This document shows positions 23,281 through 32,912 of a stretch of DNA of 43,120 nucleotides, piece by piece. The notes below the pieces were generated by a model. The model was not told the DNA's origin, did not search any database, and was given only the letters and a program-made list of their open reading frames with translations. This DNA is from Bdellovibrio sp. ZAP7 (GTDB lineage: Bacteria; Bdellovibrionota_B; Oligoflexia; Oligoflexales; RGVZ01). The stretch covers positions 1 through 43,120 of the forward strand of contig CAMDKS010000026.1 in NCBI GenBank assembly GCA_945900755.1, written 5' to 3'. Within the stretch, counting starts at the first letter, position 1; every line of letters starts with the position of its first letter. The position numbers and the translations under genes are program-made.

Positions 23281-26123
23281 GGTTTAATATGATTAAGATA
23301 TTTCTAAAGTCGTTGTCGATGCCTTTGGCGCTGCTTACGATATTGGGCATTGTTGCTCGATGCGCAAATTCTTCCTCGCAACAACAGAATTCAGTTCAGG
23401 ACGTAGTGGCGCAGGGCAATGTGGATAGCTCCGACACTCAAGGAAATTCCTTAAACAATAGTGGCAATAATGCCGGCGGAGGCAACCCTGCTGCCAACAA
23501 TGCTGCTGCCAACAATGCTGCTGCCAACAATTCTGCTGCAATCAATTCGGTGGAGGATTCAGTTGGGAGTGAAGACTCGGTAACAAATTCAAGTGGATTG
23601 AATGGAGCCGTATTAAATGGAGCAGCATTAAATGGATCCACATCAAATGGCGCGGTAGTAAATGGCAATGTAGTCAATCAAGCCGAAGTAAACGGCGCAG
23701 CAGTCAATCAAGCCGTAGTAAATGGAGTTGGTAAAACCCCCTCAGATTTTAGTGTTCCTCCAGATTTGGCGACCTCTGCACCCGGCACTCTGAACTGGGT
23801 TGGCTACAATTATAAAGGGAACGATCGGCAGCTTGAAATTCAAATCGTAACCAGTGGATCGCCAAGTTTTCATATGTTTCAGGAGGTTAATCGAAAGGGG
23901 CAGTCAGAATTGATTGTTCGATTTCTAAATACAAGCCTCAGAAAAAAAGTTCGCCGGGATATAGATGCTACTGAATTTAGATCTCCGGTATCCTATATCC
24001 GCATGCGCACGGATCAGAACTTTCATCACACGGATGTTGTGATGACGTTGCGGGACGCTGCGCAACCTCGTGTGGTTACCAACGGCAGCAGCCTTATGTT
24101 CCTATTTAGTATTCCTGAGCACTGGTTTGCACCCAAATCCAATGAAGTGCCGGTGGCTTCAGCTGAAATTGTTGATGGGGAAGGCTCTGGATTTGGTTCG
24201 TCAGGATCTTCAGTTCCTGCGGCGAAGTCTCGCGCAGCCTATGTTCCCAATCCCGGGGACGATGAATTTGGTAAACTTAGCCGAGAAAAAGGTGTTCCCT
24301 TGGTTCCAAAATCTGATTCGAGCAAGGAGTTGGTGCCTCAGTCTTCAGACCCTGTTGCTCCTGTAGTTCCGAGCGGTGAAGACTTGCTTGAAAACGCAAA
24401 GTCTCACTTCAATGAATTTACTTACGTTGTCAAGAGCGTTGCTCAAGGTCAATTTGCTCAGGAAGTTCCGGCGGCCACCGCTGATTCTGGATCGTCTGCA
24501 CTTTTAGAGGACGATACGATGGGCGCAGCTGGAGCAACACCAGTGGCAGCCACAGAATCACCGGTAGAATCCGGTGATATCGTGCCAGTAGGGTTGGCGA
24601 CATCGGGAGCAATTTCCACTAAGAAAGTCGTCCGCCTTGAATTTCGATCGGCACCAATTAGTCAAATTGTTGGATTGATTGCACGAGAGAGCGGCATTAA
24701 TTTTATTATATCGCCGAAGGCGGGAGACATTCGAGCCAGTATCTCTTTGAAAAACATTGCGTGGGACCTAGCTCTAAAGGCTCTTTTGGACTCTAATCGA
24801 TTGGGCATGCAGGAGATTACTCCTAACCTAGTGCGAATTGATTTTCTAGATACGTTTACCGCAGATCACTTATCGGAATCTGCCGCACGACAGGCCTCGG
24901 CAGCTCTAGTGCCAATCAAAGTTTTGGTGATGGCGCTTAGTTATGCTAAGGCTACCGAGGCCGCGACAATGATCACAGCCATGCTGCCGAAGCCTACTGA
25001 TCCCACAAATATTGCGGAGATTCGCAACTTCAATCGCTTTAAGGTTCAAGCGGATGTTCGCTCCAATTCAGTTATCGTCGAGGCGACTCCAGCTGTTTTG
25101 AGTACGGTTAAATTATTATTGGAACGCTTAGACATAGCCACACCCCAGGTGCGCATTGCATCGAGGCTTGTGGAAATGACTTCGGACCTTTCTGATGGCC
25201 TGGGATTTACCTGGGGCACGCCCTTCAACGTCGATCCAGGTAGGGGTTTAGGATTTGGAACTCTGCCATTCCCAAATTATATGGCATCGAAATTTTCAGT
25301 GGATCCTGGTGGGGCAGAAGTCCAAGGGGGTACGGCAGCCTTTAGGTTTGGCTCCATAAACAACATCGTCGCACTGGATTTAAAATTAAGAATGTATGAA
25401 ATTCAAAAAAAGGCAGAAACCTTACAGACTCAAGAAGTCATGGTTCAAGATCTTGAAAAGGCCTTAATTTCTGCAGGTAGCTCGGATTTTTTTCAACTGG
25501 CACCATCCGCCCCTGGGATGTCTCCGACCATTGCCGAGGTTACATACAATTTGTCGTTAAGTGTGACGCCGCACATTACGGCCGATGGGGTCGTGCAAAT
25601 GTTGCTTGATATCACAGGCGATTCGCCATTGGGTACTTCTGCTGGCGGTGCATTGTCTGCTAAGAGTTCTCGGAAACTAACCACGACCCTATTGAAGCGC
25701 AGTGGTGAAACGGCTGTTATTGGTGGCCTATACGCTGCCGAGAAATCAAAGACTACATACGGAATACCTTATTTGAGTCATATTCCAATCATTGGGGCAC
25801 TATTTCGATCCACAGACAATAAAGATGTAAAGAAGGACTTGCTAATCATGGTGACACCGACGATTGTCGGGACAAGCCTTTCAGCAGCGGGTGATGGAGG
25901 AGCGGGATCCATACCTGCGGAGGCCATGCCTACTGTGACTCCGGTGGCGCCGGCTGTGACTCCGGTTGTGCCGGCTGCCTTGGAGGCGCCAAATTCTAGC
26001 AATGTGGCGCGAGCCCAAACGCAAAATCAAGCCGTTCAGCAACAGCAGCAGGGTGCCCAGCAGAGTCAAGCGGCACCAGCCAATGACGCGGAACCGGTCT
26101 CAGATTCGCAACAATCCTATTAA
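23277..26123 (+). CDS. pilQ: Type IV pilus secretin PilQ with pentapeptide-repeat insert
   Basis: A 948-residue outer-membrane secretin. Order of parts: signal sequence (about 8-30), an Asn/Ala-rich stretch, nine pentapeptide-like repeats (108-152), an AMIN peptidoglycan-binding domain (about 172-285), a Ser/Pro linker, an N0/STN domain ('VVRLEFRSAPISQIVGLIA', near 450), an N1/NHL domain ('ALSYAKATEAATMITAML'), and the secretin core ('RIASRLVEMTSDLSDGLGFTWG' to 'RSTDNKDVKKDLLIMVTPTIV'). A Pro/Val then Gln-rich tail ends it. PilQ forms the gated pore for the pilus. It is longer than the typical ~700 residues. The start overlaps pilP; Met5 (23289) is an alternative. Confidence 0.93.
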   Translation: MRFNMIKIFLKSLSMPLALLTILGIVARCANSSSQQQNSVQDVVAQGNVDSSDTQGNSLNNSGNNAGGGNPAANNAAANNAAANNSAAINSVEDSVGSEDSVTNSSGLNGAVLNGAALNGSTSNGAVVNGNVVNQAEVNGAAVNQAVVNGVGKTPSDFSVPPDLATSAPGTLNWVGYNYKGNDRQLEIQIVTSGSPSFHMFQEVNRKGQSELIVRFLNTSLRKKVRRDIDATEFRSPVSYIRMRTDQNFHHTDVVMTLRDAAQPRVVTNGSSLMFLFSIPEHWFAPKSNEVPVASAEIVDGEGSGFGSSGSSVPAAKSRAAYVPNPGDDEFGKLSREKGVPLVPKSDSSKELVPQSSDPVAPVVPSGEDLLENAKSHFNEFTYVVKSVAQGQFAQEVPAATADSGSSALLEDDTMGAAGATPVAATESPVESGDIVPVGLATSGAISTKKVVRLEFRSAPISQIVGLIARESGINFIISPKAGDIRASISLKNIAWDLALKALLDSNRLGMQEITPNLVRIDFLDTFTADHLSESAARQASAALVPIKVLVMALSYAKATEAATMITAMLPKPTDPTNIAEIRNFNRFKVQADVRSNSVIVEATPAVLSTVKLLLERLDIATPQVRIASRLVEMTSDLSDGLGFTWGTPFNVDPGRGLGFGTLPFPNYMASKFSVDPGGAEVQGGTAAFRFGSINNIVALDLKLRMYEIQKKAETLQTQEVMVQDLEKALISAGSSDFFQLAPSAPGMSPTIAEVTYNLSLSVTPHITADGVVQMLLDITGDSPLGTSAGGALSAKSSRKLTTTLLKRSGETAVIGGLYAAEKSKTTYGIPYLSHIPIIGALFRSTDNKDVKKDLLIMVTPTIVGTSLSAAGDGGAGSIPAEAMPTVTPVAPAVTPVVPAALEAPNSSNVARAQTQNQAVQQQQQGAQQSQAAPANDAEPVSDSQQSY
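23488..23732 (+). repeat. 15-bp coding repeats inside pilQ
   Basis: Three near-identical copies of CTGCTGCCAACAAT start at 23488, 23503 and 23518 (period 15). From 23598 a diverged period-15 block encodes pentapeptides LNGAV, LNGAA, LNGST, SNGAV, VNGNV, VNQAE, VNGAA, VNQAV and VNGVG. Confidence 0.8.
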
Positions 26124-26138
26124 TGATTGGAGGCAGTG

Positions 26139-26639
26139 ATGAATTTTTGGAAAAAATGCATTTATATCGCTGGTGCTGGATTTTTGTTGGCCGTTCATTT
26201 CGGATGTACAGCAAAGGTGGGGGCTGACGGGGGATGCAAGCGAAGTTGCAGCTCACGAACTATCGGCGGGGGTAAGATCCGAGGACAAGCATTGACCCGT
26301 GATCTAACGATCGGCCCGTGCACACCAGGCTCAGCTTTGGGCACTTTCACAGGGTCCTTTTTAGTTTATGACGATACGTCAACCGCAGTACCATCAGCAT
26401 CTGATGTTCCTCCTAGGATCCCCCAAGCGGGAATAGCATTCACGCCAAATATTCCCTTCGGAGCCACTCTAGTAACGCCGGAAAATGAATGGTGTACTGA
26501 TTCCTGTGGGGTGGCTGACGTTACATTTAAGGCGACTTGCGTGGCTCAGACGAGCGCTATTGGTATTTATGTGCCAGGAATGCTTTATGATGATAAGGGA
26601 GCTCTTTTGGGTTCAGCTTTCGTGGTCACCACTCCCTAA
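26139..26639 (+). CDS. Cys-rich lipoprotein in the pil operon
   Basis: A 166-residue lipoprotein with signal peptide and lipobox 'VHFGC' (Cys 23), then a Cys/Gly-rich segment 'GADGGCKRSCSS' and further cysteines ('GPCTPG', 'EWCTDSCG', 'KATCVAQ') that suggest a disulfide-bonded envelope protein. GGAGG (26129-26133) is 5 bases before this ATG, which decides the start over an in-frame TTG 12 bases earlier. It begins 15 bases after the pilQ stop, so it is probably a pilus-associated accessory protein. It is not a recognised pilotin family. Confidence 0.65.
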   Translation: MNFWKKCIYIAGAGFLLAVHFGCTAKVGADGGCKRSCSSRTIGGGKIRGQALTRDLTIGPCTPGSALGTFTGSFLVYDDTSTAVPSASDVPPRIPQAGIAFTPNIPFGATLVTPENEWCTDSCGVADVTFKATCVAQTSAIGIYVPGMLYDDKGALLGSAFVVTTP

Positions 26640-26695
26640 AAGTTTGCAAAAGTTAGAAATAATTGAAGTAGCCATTTAGTTCGGAGTGAAGAGCC

Positions 26696-27694
26696 TTGGG
26701 TATCGATACCAATACATGGATTAAGATGATTCGTAGACTTCCGACGTCTCGTTCGGAGCAAGAGGTTTTGCGTCGCTTTGAGGAGGATCCTTCTGGGCGC
26801 CAGTTTTTGCCATTAAGTGATGTTTTGCGTAATCATAAATTAGTTAACGAAGCGATGGAGTTGTTGACGCAAGGACTGGAGGATCATCCTGGATTTTCTG
26901 TAGCTCGAGTTGTGCTCGCTAGAGAATTATTCCTGCGCGGCTTAATATTCGACGCCTGGACGGTTCTTGATCGGGCTCCGTTTCCACTTTCCGATAACGT
27001 GCTAGCTCAAAAACTTAAATATAAAATAGCGATTCTCCTAGGAGATGAAGCCAGTGCGAGTAGTGCTTATCAGTATTTGAATATTCAGCAGGGCATCGAT
27101 CCTGAAATCAAGACCATTGCTTATCAGTTGGAATTGGATGGTATAGCGGTAACCCGGGAGAGATATCGCGCGGATTTGATAAAACGAGGTGTGGATGTAC
27201 AAATGCCACAAATGGAAATGAAAAATAATGACGTTGGTTCGGCGGGGACTGAAAAACCGAAAAATATTTCGGGTGCGAGAAATAAGCGATTTGTATTGGA
27301 TTTTGCGTTAGATGATGCCAAGCGCCGTCAGGTGGATCAGTTTCATGTGGTGTCACTTTCCGAGGTTTTTTCTCCTGATGTTGATGACATCGGTGTGCCA
27401 AAGTCCCCAACGTCATCTCCCATTGAGCTTGACTCTAGCACGTTAGCGGACATTTACGCGAAACAGGGATTCTATGCAAAATCCTTGGCGATTTACCAAC
27501 GCATTCTGCGAATGGCGCCACATAATGACATGATCCGAATGAAGGTGGCCGAACTGGGCCGACTCAATAGCGAACAAATGACTGGGGATTTGGAAATAGA
27601 CCCTGTAGCATACGAGCACGTCGAGGTGCTAGGGATCATTGATCGGCAAGCACGATTTTTGAATGAGTTGTTGGAGCGACTGGATCAACGATAA
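26696..27694 (+). CDS. TPR-containing protein downstream of the pil genes
   Basis: A 332-residue soluble protein, with no signal peptide. Two blocks of helical repeats are visible. The first, residues 35-140, includes 'LVNEAMELLTQGLEDHPGFSVARVVLARELFLRG'-like TPR spacing. A single canonical C-terminal TPR follows at about 245-285 ('LADIYAKQGFYAKSLAIYQRILRMAPHND'). Between them is a low-complexity linker. The start is TTG at 26696, after a purine-rich GGAGTGAAGAG. Position after pilQ and the lipoprotein suggests an accessory role in pilus function or motility regulation, which is an inference. Confidence 0.65.
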   Translation: MGIDTNTWIKMIRRLPTSRSEQEVLRRFEEDPSGRQFLPLSDVLRNHKLVNEAMELLTQGLEDHPGFSVARVVLARELFLRGLIFDAWTVLDRAPFPLSDNVLAQKLKYKIAILLGDEASASSAYQYLNIQQGIDPEIKTIAYQLELDGIAVTRERYRADLIKRGVDVQMPQMEMKNNDVGSAGTEKPKNISGARNKRFVLDFALDDAKRRQVDQFHVVSLSEVFSPDVDDIGVPKSPTSSPIELDSSTLADIYAKQGFYAKSLAIYQRILRMAPHNDMIRMKVAELGRLNSEQMTGDLEIDPVAYEHVEVLGIIDRQARFLNELLERLDQR

Positions 27695-27747
27695 TCAATG
27701 ACCCGCCGAAGGTGGTCTTTGGATTGACGCTTGATAGCGGAGAAAAA

Positions 27748-28236
27748 ATGTCTAGTACAAGCCGAAAAATATTGATTGCAAGTGGTGTCAACCTAGATCT
27801 TTTGGGGCGTCGCGAGCCTTCTATTTATGGTGAATCAAATCTTCGTGACATGGAAAAATTAGTTAAAGTAAATTTCGCGTCCTTTCAGCGCCAGGATTCA
27901 AAACAGGCTCATCGAAAGCACAAATATAAGCTTTGTTTTTTTCAATCTAACGACGAAGCAAAATTTTTGAAGGAACTCGATCAAGATTTCGTAGGTGCCG
28001 TCATTAATGCAGGTGCCTGGACCCATACTAGCCTTGCGTTGGCAGATCGATTGGTGGGTTTGGGCCTTCCATTTGTTGAGGCTCATGTCTCAAATTTAGA
28101 GACAAGAGAGCCGTTCAGACAGCATAGTTATTTGTCCAAACATGCTATTTGTGTCATCCAAGGGCACGGGATAAAATCTTATTGGCTAGGGCTTGAGGCG
28201 TTGCTTGCGTTCCTTCAATCAAACCCGACATCTTGA
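27748..28236 (+). CDS. aroQ: Type II 3-dehydroquinate dehydratase
   Basis: A 162-residue protein with the AroQ layout. 'GVNLDLLGRREPSIYG' corresponds to the NGPNLNLLG-REPxIYG start and contains the catalytic Tyr. 'FFQSNDEAKFL', 'VINAGAWTHTSLALADRL', 'VEAHVSNLETREPFRQHS' with the catalytic His, and 'IQGHGIKSYWLGLEAL' follow. It dehydrates 3-dehydroquinate to 3-dehydroshikimate in the shikimate pathway, where aroC also acts about 3 kb downstream. The ATG at 27748 has GCGGAGA 4-5 bases upstream; an earlier in-frame GTG (27712) lacks a site. The usual 'NGP' is 'SGV' here, a small departure. Confidence 0.9.
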   Translation: MSSTSRKILIASGVNLDLLGRREPSIYGESNLRDMEKLVKVNFASFQRQDSKQAHRKHKYKLCFFQSNDEAKFLKELDQDFVGAVINAGAWTHTSLALADRLVGLGLPFVEAHVSNLETREPFRQHSYLSKHAICVIQGHGIKSYWLGLEALLAFLQSNPTS

Positions 28237-28250
28237 TTGTCTAGATCCAA

Positions 28251-29021
28251 TTATTTTCCTTGAATCCACGCCCAATTACTTGGACACGCTTTGCCTTGAC
28301 GGCGAAAACTATTCCACAAAAAATTTCCATCTTTTTGATCATTGACGGTGCAGGCGCGTATCACCTCGATGTGATGCGGCTCAACGCCTGCAAGGATTAG
28401 TTGCAAGGTGGCTGCAAGTGATAAATCTATGTGCCAGCGATCGAGTTTTCCCTTTGACACGGGCAACGCCCACGCATCCAAATGGAGCCCACAGGCATCT
28501 CCTTTCATCGCTTCGACGATTTCCGGACCGACTTCAAAGGCTTCACGAGAAATGGCAGGACCAATGACAAAACGGCATTGGGCGAGGGGATGATGTTGCT
28601 TGGCAATATGGACGGCCTTCATTAGTATGCCCGCCGTTAAGCCACGCCATCCTGCGTGGACGGCTGCAGTAAAGGCACCGTCGGTCGAGGAAATGAGGAC
28701 TGGGAGGCAATCAGCCGTCTTGACCGCAATGCATTGGTTCGTTGTCGAATACAAGCCATCAGCGGGGGGCCTCATAGAATTTTCAGCCTCGGAAAAAGAA
28801 GGTGTCGTAAGGTTTGAGCTAGCAATGATATCAGTTCCGTGGACTTGACGAATATGATGGGGTGTAGGTGCCAGACAGGGTTGGTTGGGAGGGATTAAAG
28901 CTGTGCCGATAAATCCGTGCTTTATTTGGAGCTGCGAAAGCAGGGTGCTGGTTGAGGACGTGCTGGACCAGCACACCAATTTTAGACTTGAAATTAATTG
29001 AGCTACGGAATGGTCTGTCAT
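28251..29021 (-). CDS. pgeF: Laccase-domain purine nucleoside phosphorylase (YfiH/PgeF family)
   Basis: A 256-residue protein with the family motifs 'IRQVHGTDII', 'ADGLYSTTNQCIAVKTADCLPVLI' (catalytic Cys), 'AAVHAGWRGLTAGIL' (His), 'FVIGPAISREAFEVGPEI' and the late 'NFLWNSFRRQG'. Members bind zinc and act on purine nucleosides; YfiH also edits peptidoglycan precursors. I chose ATG at 29021, which gives the normal length; the frame extends to a TTG at 29096 without a ribosome-binding site. It converges with aroQ 14 bases apart. Confidence 0.9.
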   Translation of the reverse strand: MTDHSVAQLISSLKLVCWSSTSSTSTLLSQLQIKHGFIGTALIPPNQPCLAPTPHHIRQVHGTDIIASSNLTTPSFSEAENSMRPPADGLYSTTNQCIAVKTADCLPVLISSTDGAFTAAVHAGWRGLTAGILMKAVHIAKQHHPLAQCRFVIGPAISREAFEVGPEIVEAMKGDACGLHLDAWALPVSKGKLDRWHIDLSLAATLQLILAGVEPHHIEVIRACTVNDQKDGNFLWNSFRRQGKACPSNWAWIQGK

Positions 29022-29110
29022 GAAAATACGGTGTCCTTCGTGCCGCCGTCGGTCGATGGACCTCGGTGAATCGTCTTGGTCAATGGTCTTGGTCAAGGAA
29101 TTTTAATGAA

Positions 29111-30610
29111 TTATTGGTTCTTTAAAGGAACGAAAAAATACTGTCCTGCCCTTTCGATTCGAAGCAAGGCTCGTGCCCCAGATTGTTTGACGAGGGCGTT
29201 GAAATTGGCGGTATCGACAATGGGTTTGCCGTTGACGGCCAAGATCAAGTCTCCAGGTTGAATGCCCACCCTCTCAGATTCGCCACCTTTTGCTACGGCA
29301 CTTACAAGTAGGCCGTTTTTACTGTCTAGATTGTATTGCTCGCGTGTTGCGGGCGTCAGTTTTTGCAGGGAAAGTCCGAAGGAGAAATCTTGCGACTTCA
29401 CGTTTTTTGTTGGCATCGCCACGTTTTCTGACGGGTAGTCACCGATTTTTGCGACGATTTCTCGGGGTTTTCCGTTGCGCAACACAGAGATGTTCACAGA
29501 ACTACCGGGCTGCATGAGGCCAATGGCGTTAATGGCTTCACTCTCATCGTGTACCGCTTGCTTATTGATGGCGGTGATGACATCTCCCGGCTCAATGCCT
29601 GCTTTAGCGGCGGGCCCTTGAGCCGCGACGCGGGCGACAAGAGTGCCTAGAGTGTCCTTCGGAAGATTTAGACTGTTTATCAATTCAGGGTCAATTGGTT
29701 GAAGGCCAACTCCGATATATCCTCGGCTCACTTTCCCACTTGAGATCAATTGTTGGCCGATGGTTCGTGCTAAATTACTTGGAACGGCAAACCCAATTCC
29801 ATTGTAACCGCCACTTTTAGAGTAAATCGCGGAATTCATGCCAATGACTTGACCACTCGTATTTAAAAGAGGGCCGCCTGAGTTTCCTGGGTTAATGGCA
29901 GCGTCAGTTTGTATGAAATTTCCCATTTGTGTGATGTGAAGACTTCCACGTGCGAGTGCAGAAATAATTCCAAAACTGACACTGGCCTCCAACCCATAGG
30001 GTGCTCCGACGGCCACAGCAAAATCTCCCACATTCACCTCGTCGCTATTTCCAAGAATGACTTGGGCTAATCCTGTGCGATCGAAATTTTTATCAGAGAT
30101 TTGTACAATGGCAATGTCGGTATTCGGATCGCGGCCGATGATTTTGGCTTCGTGGGTTTTTCCGTTGGCAAGTTTAATTTGAATCTCGTCAGCATCCTGT
30201 ACGACGTGATTATTTGTCATGATGTAACCTAGATTTAAGTCAATGATGAAGCCAGAGCCAAGTCCCCCTTCGCGTCGCTCTTGAGGTTCTGCTTGCCGTT
30301 GCTGGCGTCCACCTCTGCCGGCACCCGGTCCGTTCTGGCCGAAGAAAAATTCAAACGGGTCGACCATGCCAGGAGGAAGGCCGCGGTTTGTTTTGTAGAC
30401 GCTGACGAAGGCTACTGTTTTTGCGGCATAACGCGCAACGCTTGATACGCCCTTTGAAATTTTTTGCAGGGCCTGAATATTCTCATCATTCAATGGCTTT
30501 TCTTGGCTTGACGGAAACGTGTAGGTTGGTGCTGCGTGAAGCGTAGCACTTGTGATGAGGAGTAGGGGAATGATCACAGGCTTTATAAAAAATGCGGAAA
30601 CAAATTTCAT
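29111..30610 (-). CDS. degP: Periplasmic serine protease of the DegP/HtrA family
   Basis: A 499-residue exported protease with a signal peptide (residues 10-26, 'IIPLLLITSATLHAAP'). The trypsin-like domain has His135 ('MTNNHVV'), Asp165 ('NTDIAIVQI') and Ser244 ('INPGNSGGPLL'). A Gly/Arg/Gln-rich loop near 95-115 corresponds to the LA loop. Two PDZ domains follow, near 285-370 ('GYIGVGLQPI...AGIEPGDVI') and 400-490 ('VGIQPGDLILAVNGKPI'). It degrades or holds misfolded envelope proteins. The frame extends upstream into aroC, but ATG 30610 with GGAG 7-8 bases before it gives the correct signal peptide. Confidence 0.95.
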   Translation of the reverse strand: MKFVSAFFIKPVIIPLLLITSATLHAAPTYTFPSSQEKPLNDENIQALQKISKGVSSVARYAAKTVAFVSVYKTNRGLPPGMVDPFEFFFGQNGPGAGRGGRQQRQAEPQERREGGLGSGFIIDLNLGYIMTNNHVVQDADEIQIKLANGKTHEAKIIGRDPNTDIAIVQISDKNFDRTGLAQVILGNSDEVNVGDFAVAVGAPYGLEASVSFGIISALARGSLHITQMGNFIQTDAAINPGNSGGPLLNTSGQVIGMNSAIYSKSGGYNGIGFAVPSNLARTIGQQLISSGKVSRGYIGVGLQPIDPELINSLNLPKDTLGTLVARVAAQGPAAKAGIEPGDVITAINKQAVHDESEAINAIGLMQPGSSVNISVLRNGKPREIVAKIGDYPSENVAMPTKNVKSQDFSFGLSLQKLTPATREQYNLDSKNGLLVSAVAKGGESERVGIQPGDLILAVNGKPIVDTANFNALVKQSGARALLRIERAGQYFFVPLKNQ

Positions 30611-30686
30611 GATGGATCTCCAAATTTCATAGGTTAAAGTTACTTGGTGCTTGATCGGAGTTCTCTGAATCATCCCACCAGTAAGG

Positions 30687-31799
30687 TTAGAGTTCGATGA
30701 AAGGCGTACCCGCCCTTTGCCGGAGAACATGATCGGCAATGACCAATGCGGCCATGGCCTCGACCATTGGTACGGCTCGCGGCAACACGCAGGGGTCGTG
30801 CCGACCTCGTTCAGGTTTAAATTTAGTTTCGTTTCCGTTTTTGTCAAGGGTGTTTTGGGTCATAAAAATTGTCGACACAGGTTTAAATGCGACGTTAAAC
30901 ATAATGAATTCACCATTGGAAATACCGCCGACGATGCCGCCACTGTTATTGGTTAGAGTACCAATTTTTTGATCCTTGCGGATGAGTGCGTCATTGTGCT
31001 CGCTGCCCGTCATTTTAGTTCCTGCAAATCCGCTGCCGATTTCAAAGCCTTTGGTGGCCGGCAGGCTCATTATGGCTTTGGCAAGATCCGCTTCGAGCTT
31101 GTCAAATACTGGTTCACCGAGTCCAGTTGGAACTCCACGAATCACGCAGCGGATGGTTCCGCCGAGGCTATCGCCGAGATTTTTTGCGTTAATAATGGCC
31201 TCTTCCATTTTTTTTGAGGTATTGATATCGGGGCATCTTACCACTGATTTTTCAACCAAAGCGGTGGTGGCAACGAGGTCTAGAGAAGACTCTAGGTTTT
31301 GGTCCAGGGCGATATCTTTGACCGAGCGAACCCAGCCTACGATTTCAAAATCTTTGTGACGGCGCCGAATCATCTGCCACGCTACGGCACCGGCGGCAAC
31401 GCGGCCGATGGTTTCTCTGGCGCTGGCGCGACCTCCGCCGCTTTGGGCTGCAATTCCATATTTTTGTAGGGTCGTAAAATCTGCATGCCCTGGGCGGAAT
31501 ACCTTGTTTACATCGCTGTAGTCATCCGGCTTTACGTTGGTGTTGCGAACGAAAAGGGTGAGGGGGCTTCCAAGCGTACGCCCATTCTCAAGGCCGCTTA
31601 GGCATTCAACCGAATCAGCTTCAGTGCGAGGCGATGTTATTGGAGATTGACCAGGGCGACGGCGATCAAGCCACTCCTGAACAATAGCGAGGTCGATGAT
31701 TAAATTACCTGGGAGGCCATCAATGACCACGCCCACACCTGCACCGTGACTTTCGCCAAAGGTCGATACTCGAAACGAATGGCCAAAGACACTACTCAT
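30687..31799 (-). CDS. aroC: Chorismate synthase
   Basis: A 370-residue enzyme with all three family signatures: '[17 protein letters not shown]' near the start, '[15 protein letters not shown]...[10 protein letters not shown]' in the middle, and '[18 protein letters not shown]' near the end. It makes chorismate from EPSP using reduced FMN, the last step of the shikimate pathway. ATG at 31799 with AAGGA upstream is the start; it overlaps the kdsB stop by 8 bases, so the two are coupled in one operon with degP following. Confidence 0.95.
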   Translation of the reverse strand: MSSVFGHSFRVSTFGESHGAGVGVVIDGLPGNLIIDLAIVQEWLDRRRPGQSPITSPRTEADSVECLSGLENGRTLGSPLTLFVRNTNVKPDDYSDVNKVFRPGHADFTTLQKYGIAAQSGGGRASARETIGRVAAGAVAWQMIRRRHKDFEIVGWVRSVKDIALDQNLESSLDLVATTALVEKSVVRCPDINTSKKMEEAIINAKNLGDSLGGTIRCVIRGVPTGLGEPVFDKLEADLAKAIMSLPATKGFEIGSGFAGTKMTGSEHNDALIRKDQKIGTLTNNSGGIVGGISNGEFIMFNVAFKPVSTIFMTQNTLDKNGNETKFKPERGRHDPCVLPRAVPMVEAMAALVIADHVLRQRAGTPFIEL

Positions 31800-32577
31800 G
31801 AAATTTCCTTTGTGCAGCAGCCAGGTCATCAGGTGTGTCGATGCCACGGGACCCAAACTTAGCGGTTGAGACTGCGATTTTCCAGCCTGCGCTTAGGGCT
31901 CGAAGTTGCTCTAATTTTTCTGTTTGTTCAAGTGTGGATTTTGGTAGTGTGCAGAAGTTTTGAAGGGTCTCACGTCTAAAGGCGTAGACACCTAAATGTT
32001 GTACAAACGTTGCTTTATTGGTCCCCAAACGAAACGCCTCTCGATCATAAGGGACTGGGGCTCGACTGAAATAAATGGCGGTACGATCTTCAGACACAAC
32101 TATTTTAACGATGTTGGGATCAATAAAAGAGTCCCAGTCGTGGCAAGCAATGCCAAGTGTTCCCATTGGGTGATTAGAATGCTCCATGGTGGTCATTAGG
32201 TGACGCAAGTCATCTAGGTTCACAAACGGTTCGTCGCCTTGGACATTCAGAACAAAAGGAAATTCAGCATGTTTCAGGGCCACTTCAGCACATCGGTCCG
32301 TGCCGCTTTGGTGTGATTCCAGAGTCATGATGGTGGGAATTTTAAATTGAGTGCAAATATTCGCCGTTTGCTCATGGTCAACAGCAACGATGATTTCTGC
32401 ACCCTGACGTTTTAAAGATGCAAGATTTTCGTACACCCTAACAATCAGTGGCTTACCTCCCAACATTGACAGGGGCTTATTGGGGAGGCGTTCAGACTTG
32501 AGGCGAGCAGGAATCACGATGAGCCATTTCACAGGAATCACTTTTGACGGATTCATTTTATCGGCTTGGGAGTTCAT
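31792..32577 (-). CDS. kdsB: 3-deoxy-manno-octulosonate cytidylyltransferase (CMP-KDO synthetase)
   Basis: A 261-residue protein with the KdsB signatures '[16 protein letters not shown]', '[13 protein letters not shown]', '[10 protein letters not shown]', '[10 protein letters not shown]', '[13 protein letters not shown]' and '[12 protein letters not shown]', and it ends with '[12 protein letters not shown]'. It activates KDO as CMP-KDO for lipid A core assembly, evidence for a Gram-negative LPS envelope. The start ATG at 32577 has AAGGAAG 7 bases upstream. An in-frame TTG at 32598 is less likely. Confidence 0.95.
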   Translation of the reverse strand: MNSQADKMNPSKVIPVKWLIVIPARLKSERLPNKPLSMLGGKPLIVRVYENLASLKRQGAEIIVAVDHEQTANICTQFKIPTIMTLESHQSGTDRCAEVALKHAEFPFVLNVQGDEPFVNLDDLRHLMTTMEHSNHPMGTLGIACHDWDSFIDPNIVKIVVSEDRTAIYFSRAPVPYDREAFRLGTNKATFVQHLGVYAFRRETLQNFCTLPKSTLEQTEKLEQLRALSAGWKIAVSTAKFGSRGIDTPDDLAAAQRKFHE

Positions 32578-32822
32578 GGGCAGACTTCCTTGTTTCAAGT
32601 GGCTTTATCGCAGGTCAAATCCAATAAGTAAAGCCTTTGGGTAAAGTCTTTTTGGGGACAAAAAATGTTGCCATGCCTTGTGACATTTGTCTAGGGGGAT
32701 CATAATCCTCTCGGCCTTGATTCAGAGAACGCCGAACAGGCTCTGAGTCCAGCTCATGCAGGAGTCTTGGTGGGGGCAACGTCGTAAATTAAGGCTTCAG
32801 TTTCAGGATTCCGAGGCCAGAC

Positions 32823-32852
32823 TTGTTATCGAAGGCAAATCCTTGGTATGAT
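32823..32852 (+). promoter_or_regulatory. Putative sigma-70 promoter of the sigma-like/anti-sigma-like pair
   Basis: TTGTTA (32823-32828) and TATGAT (32847-32852) are 18 bases apart, about 60 bases before the ATG at 32913. The rest of the 32578-32912 divergent gap contains an imperfect TTCAGAG/CTCTGAG inverted repeat near 32720-32750 and no gene. Confidence 0.45.
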
Positions 32853-32912
32853 AGATGAAAATATTCGATTTAATTCGTTTAAGGTAATCGTCGATCTGTA
32901 GAGGAGGCAAAA

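Noticed and set aside
23277-23370. Lipoprotein signal in PilQ
   Set aside because: A Cys follows the hydrophobic stretch, but Arg at the -1 position breaks the lipobox rule.
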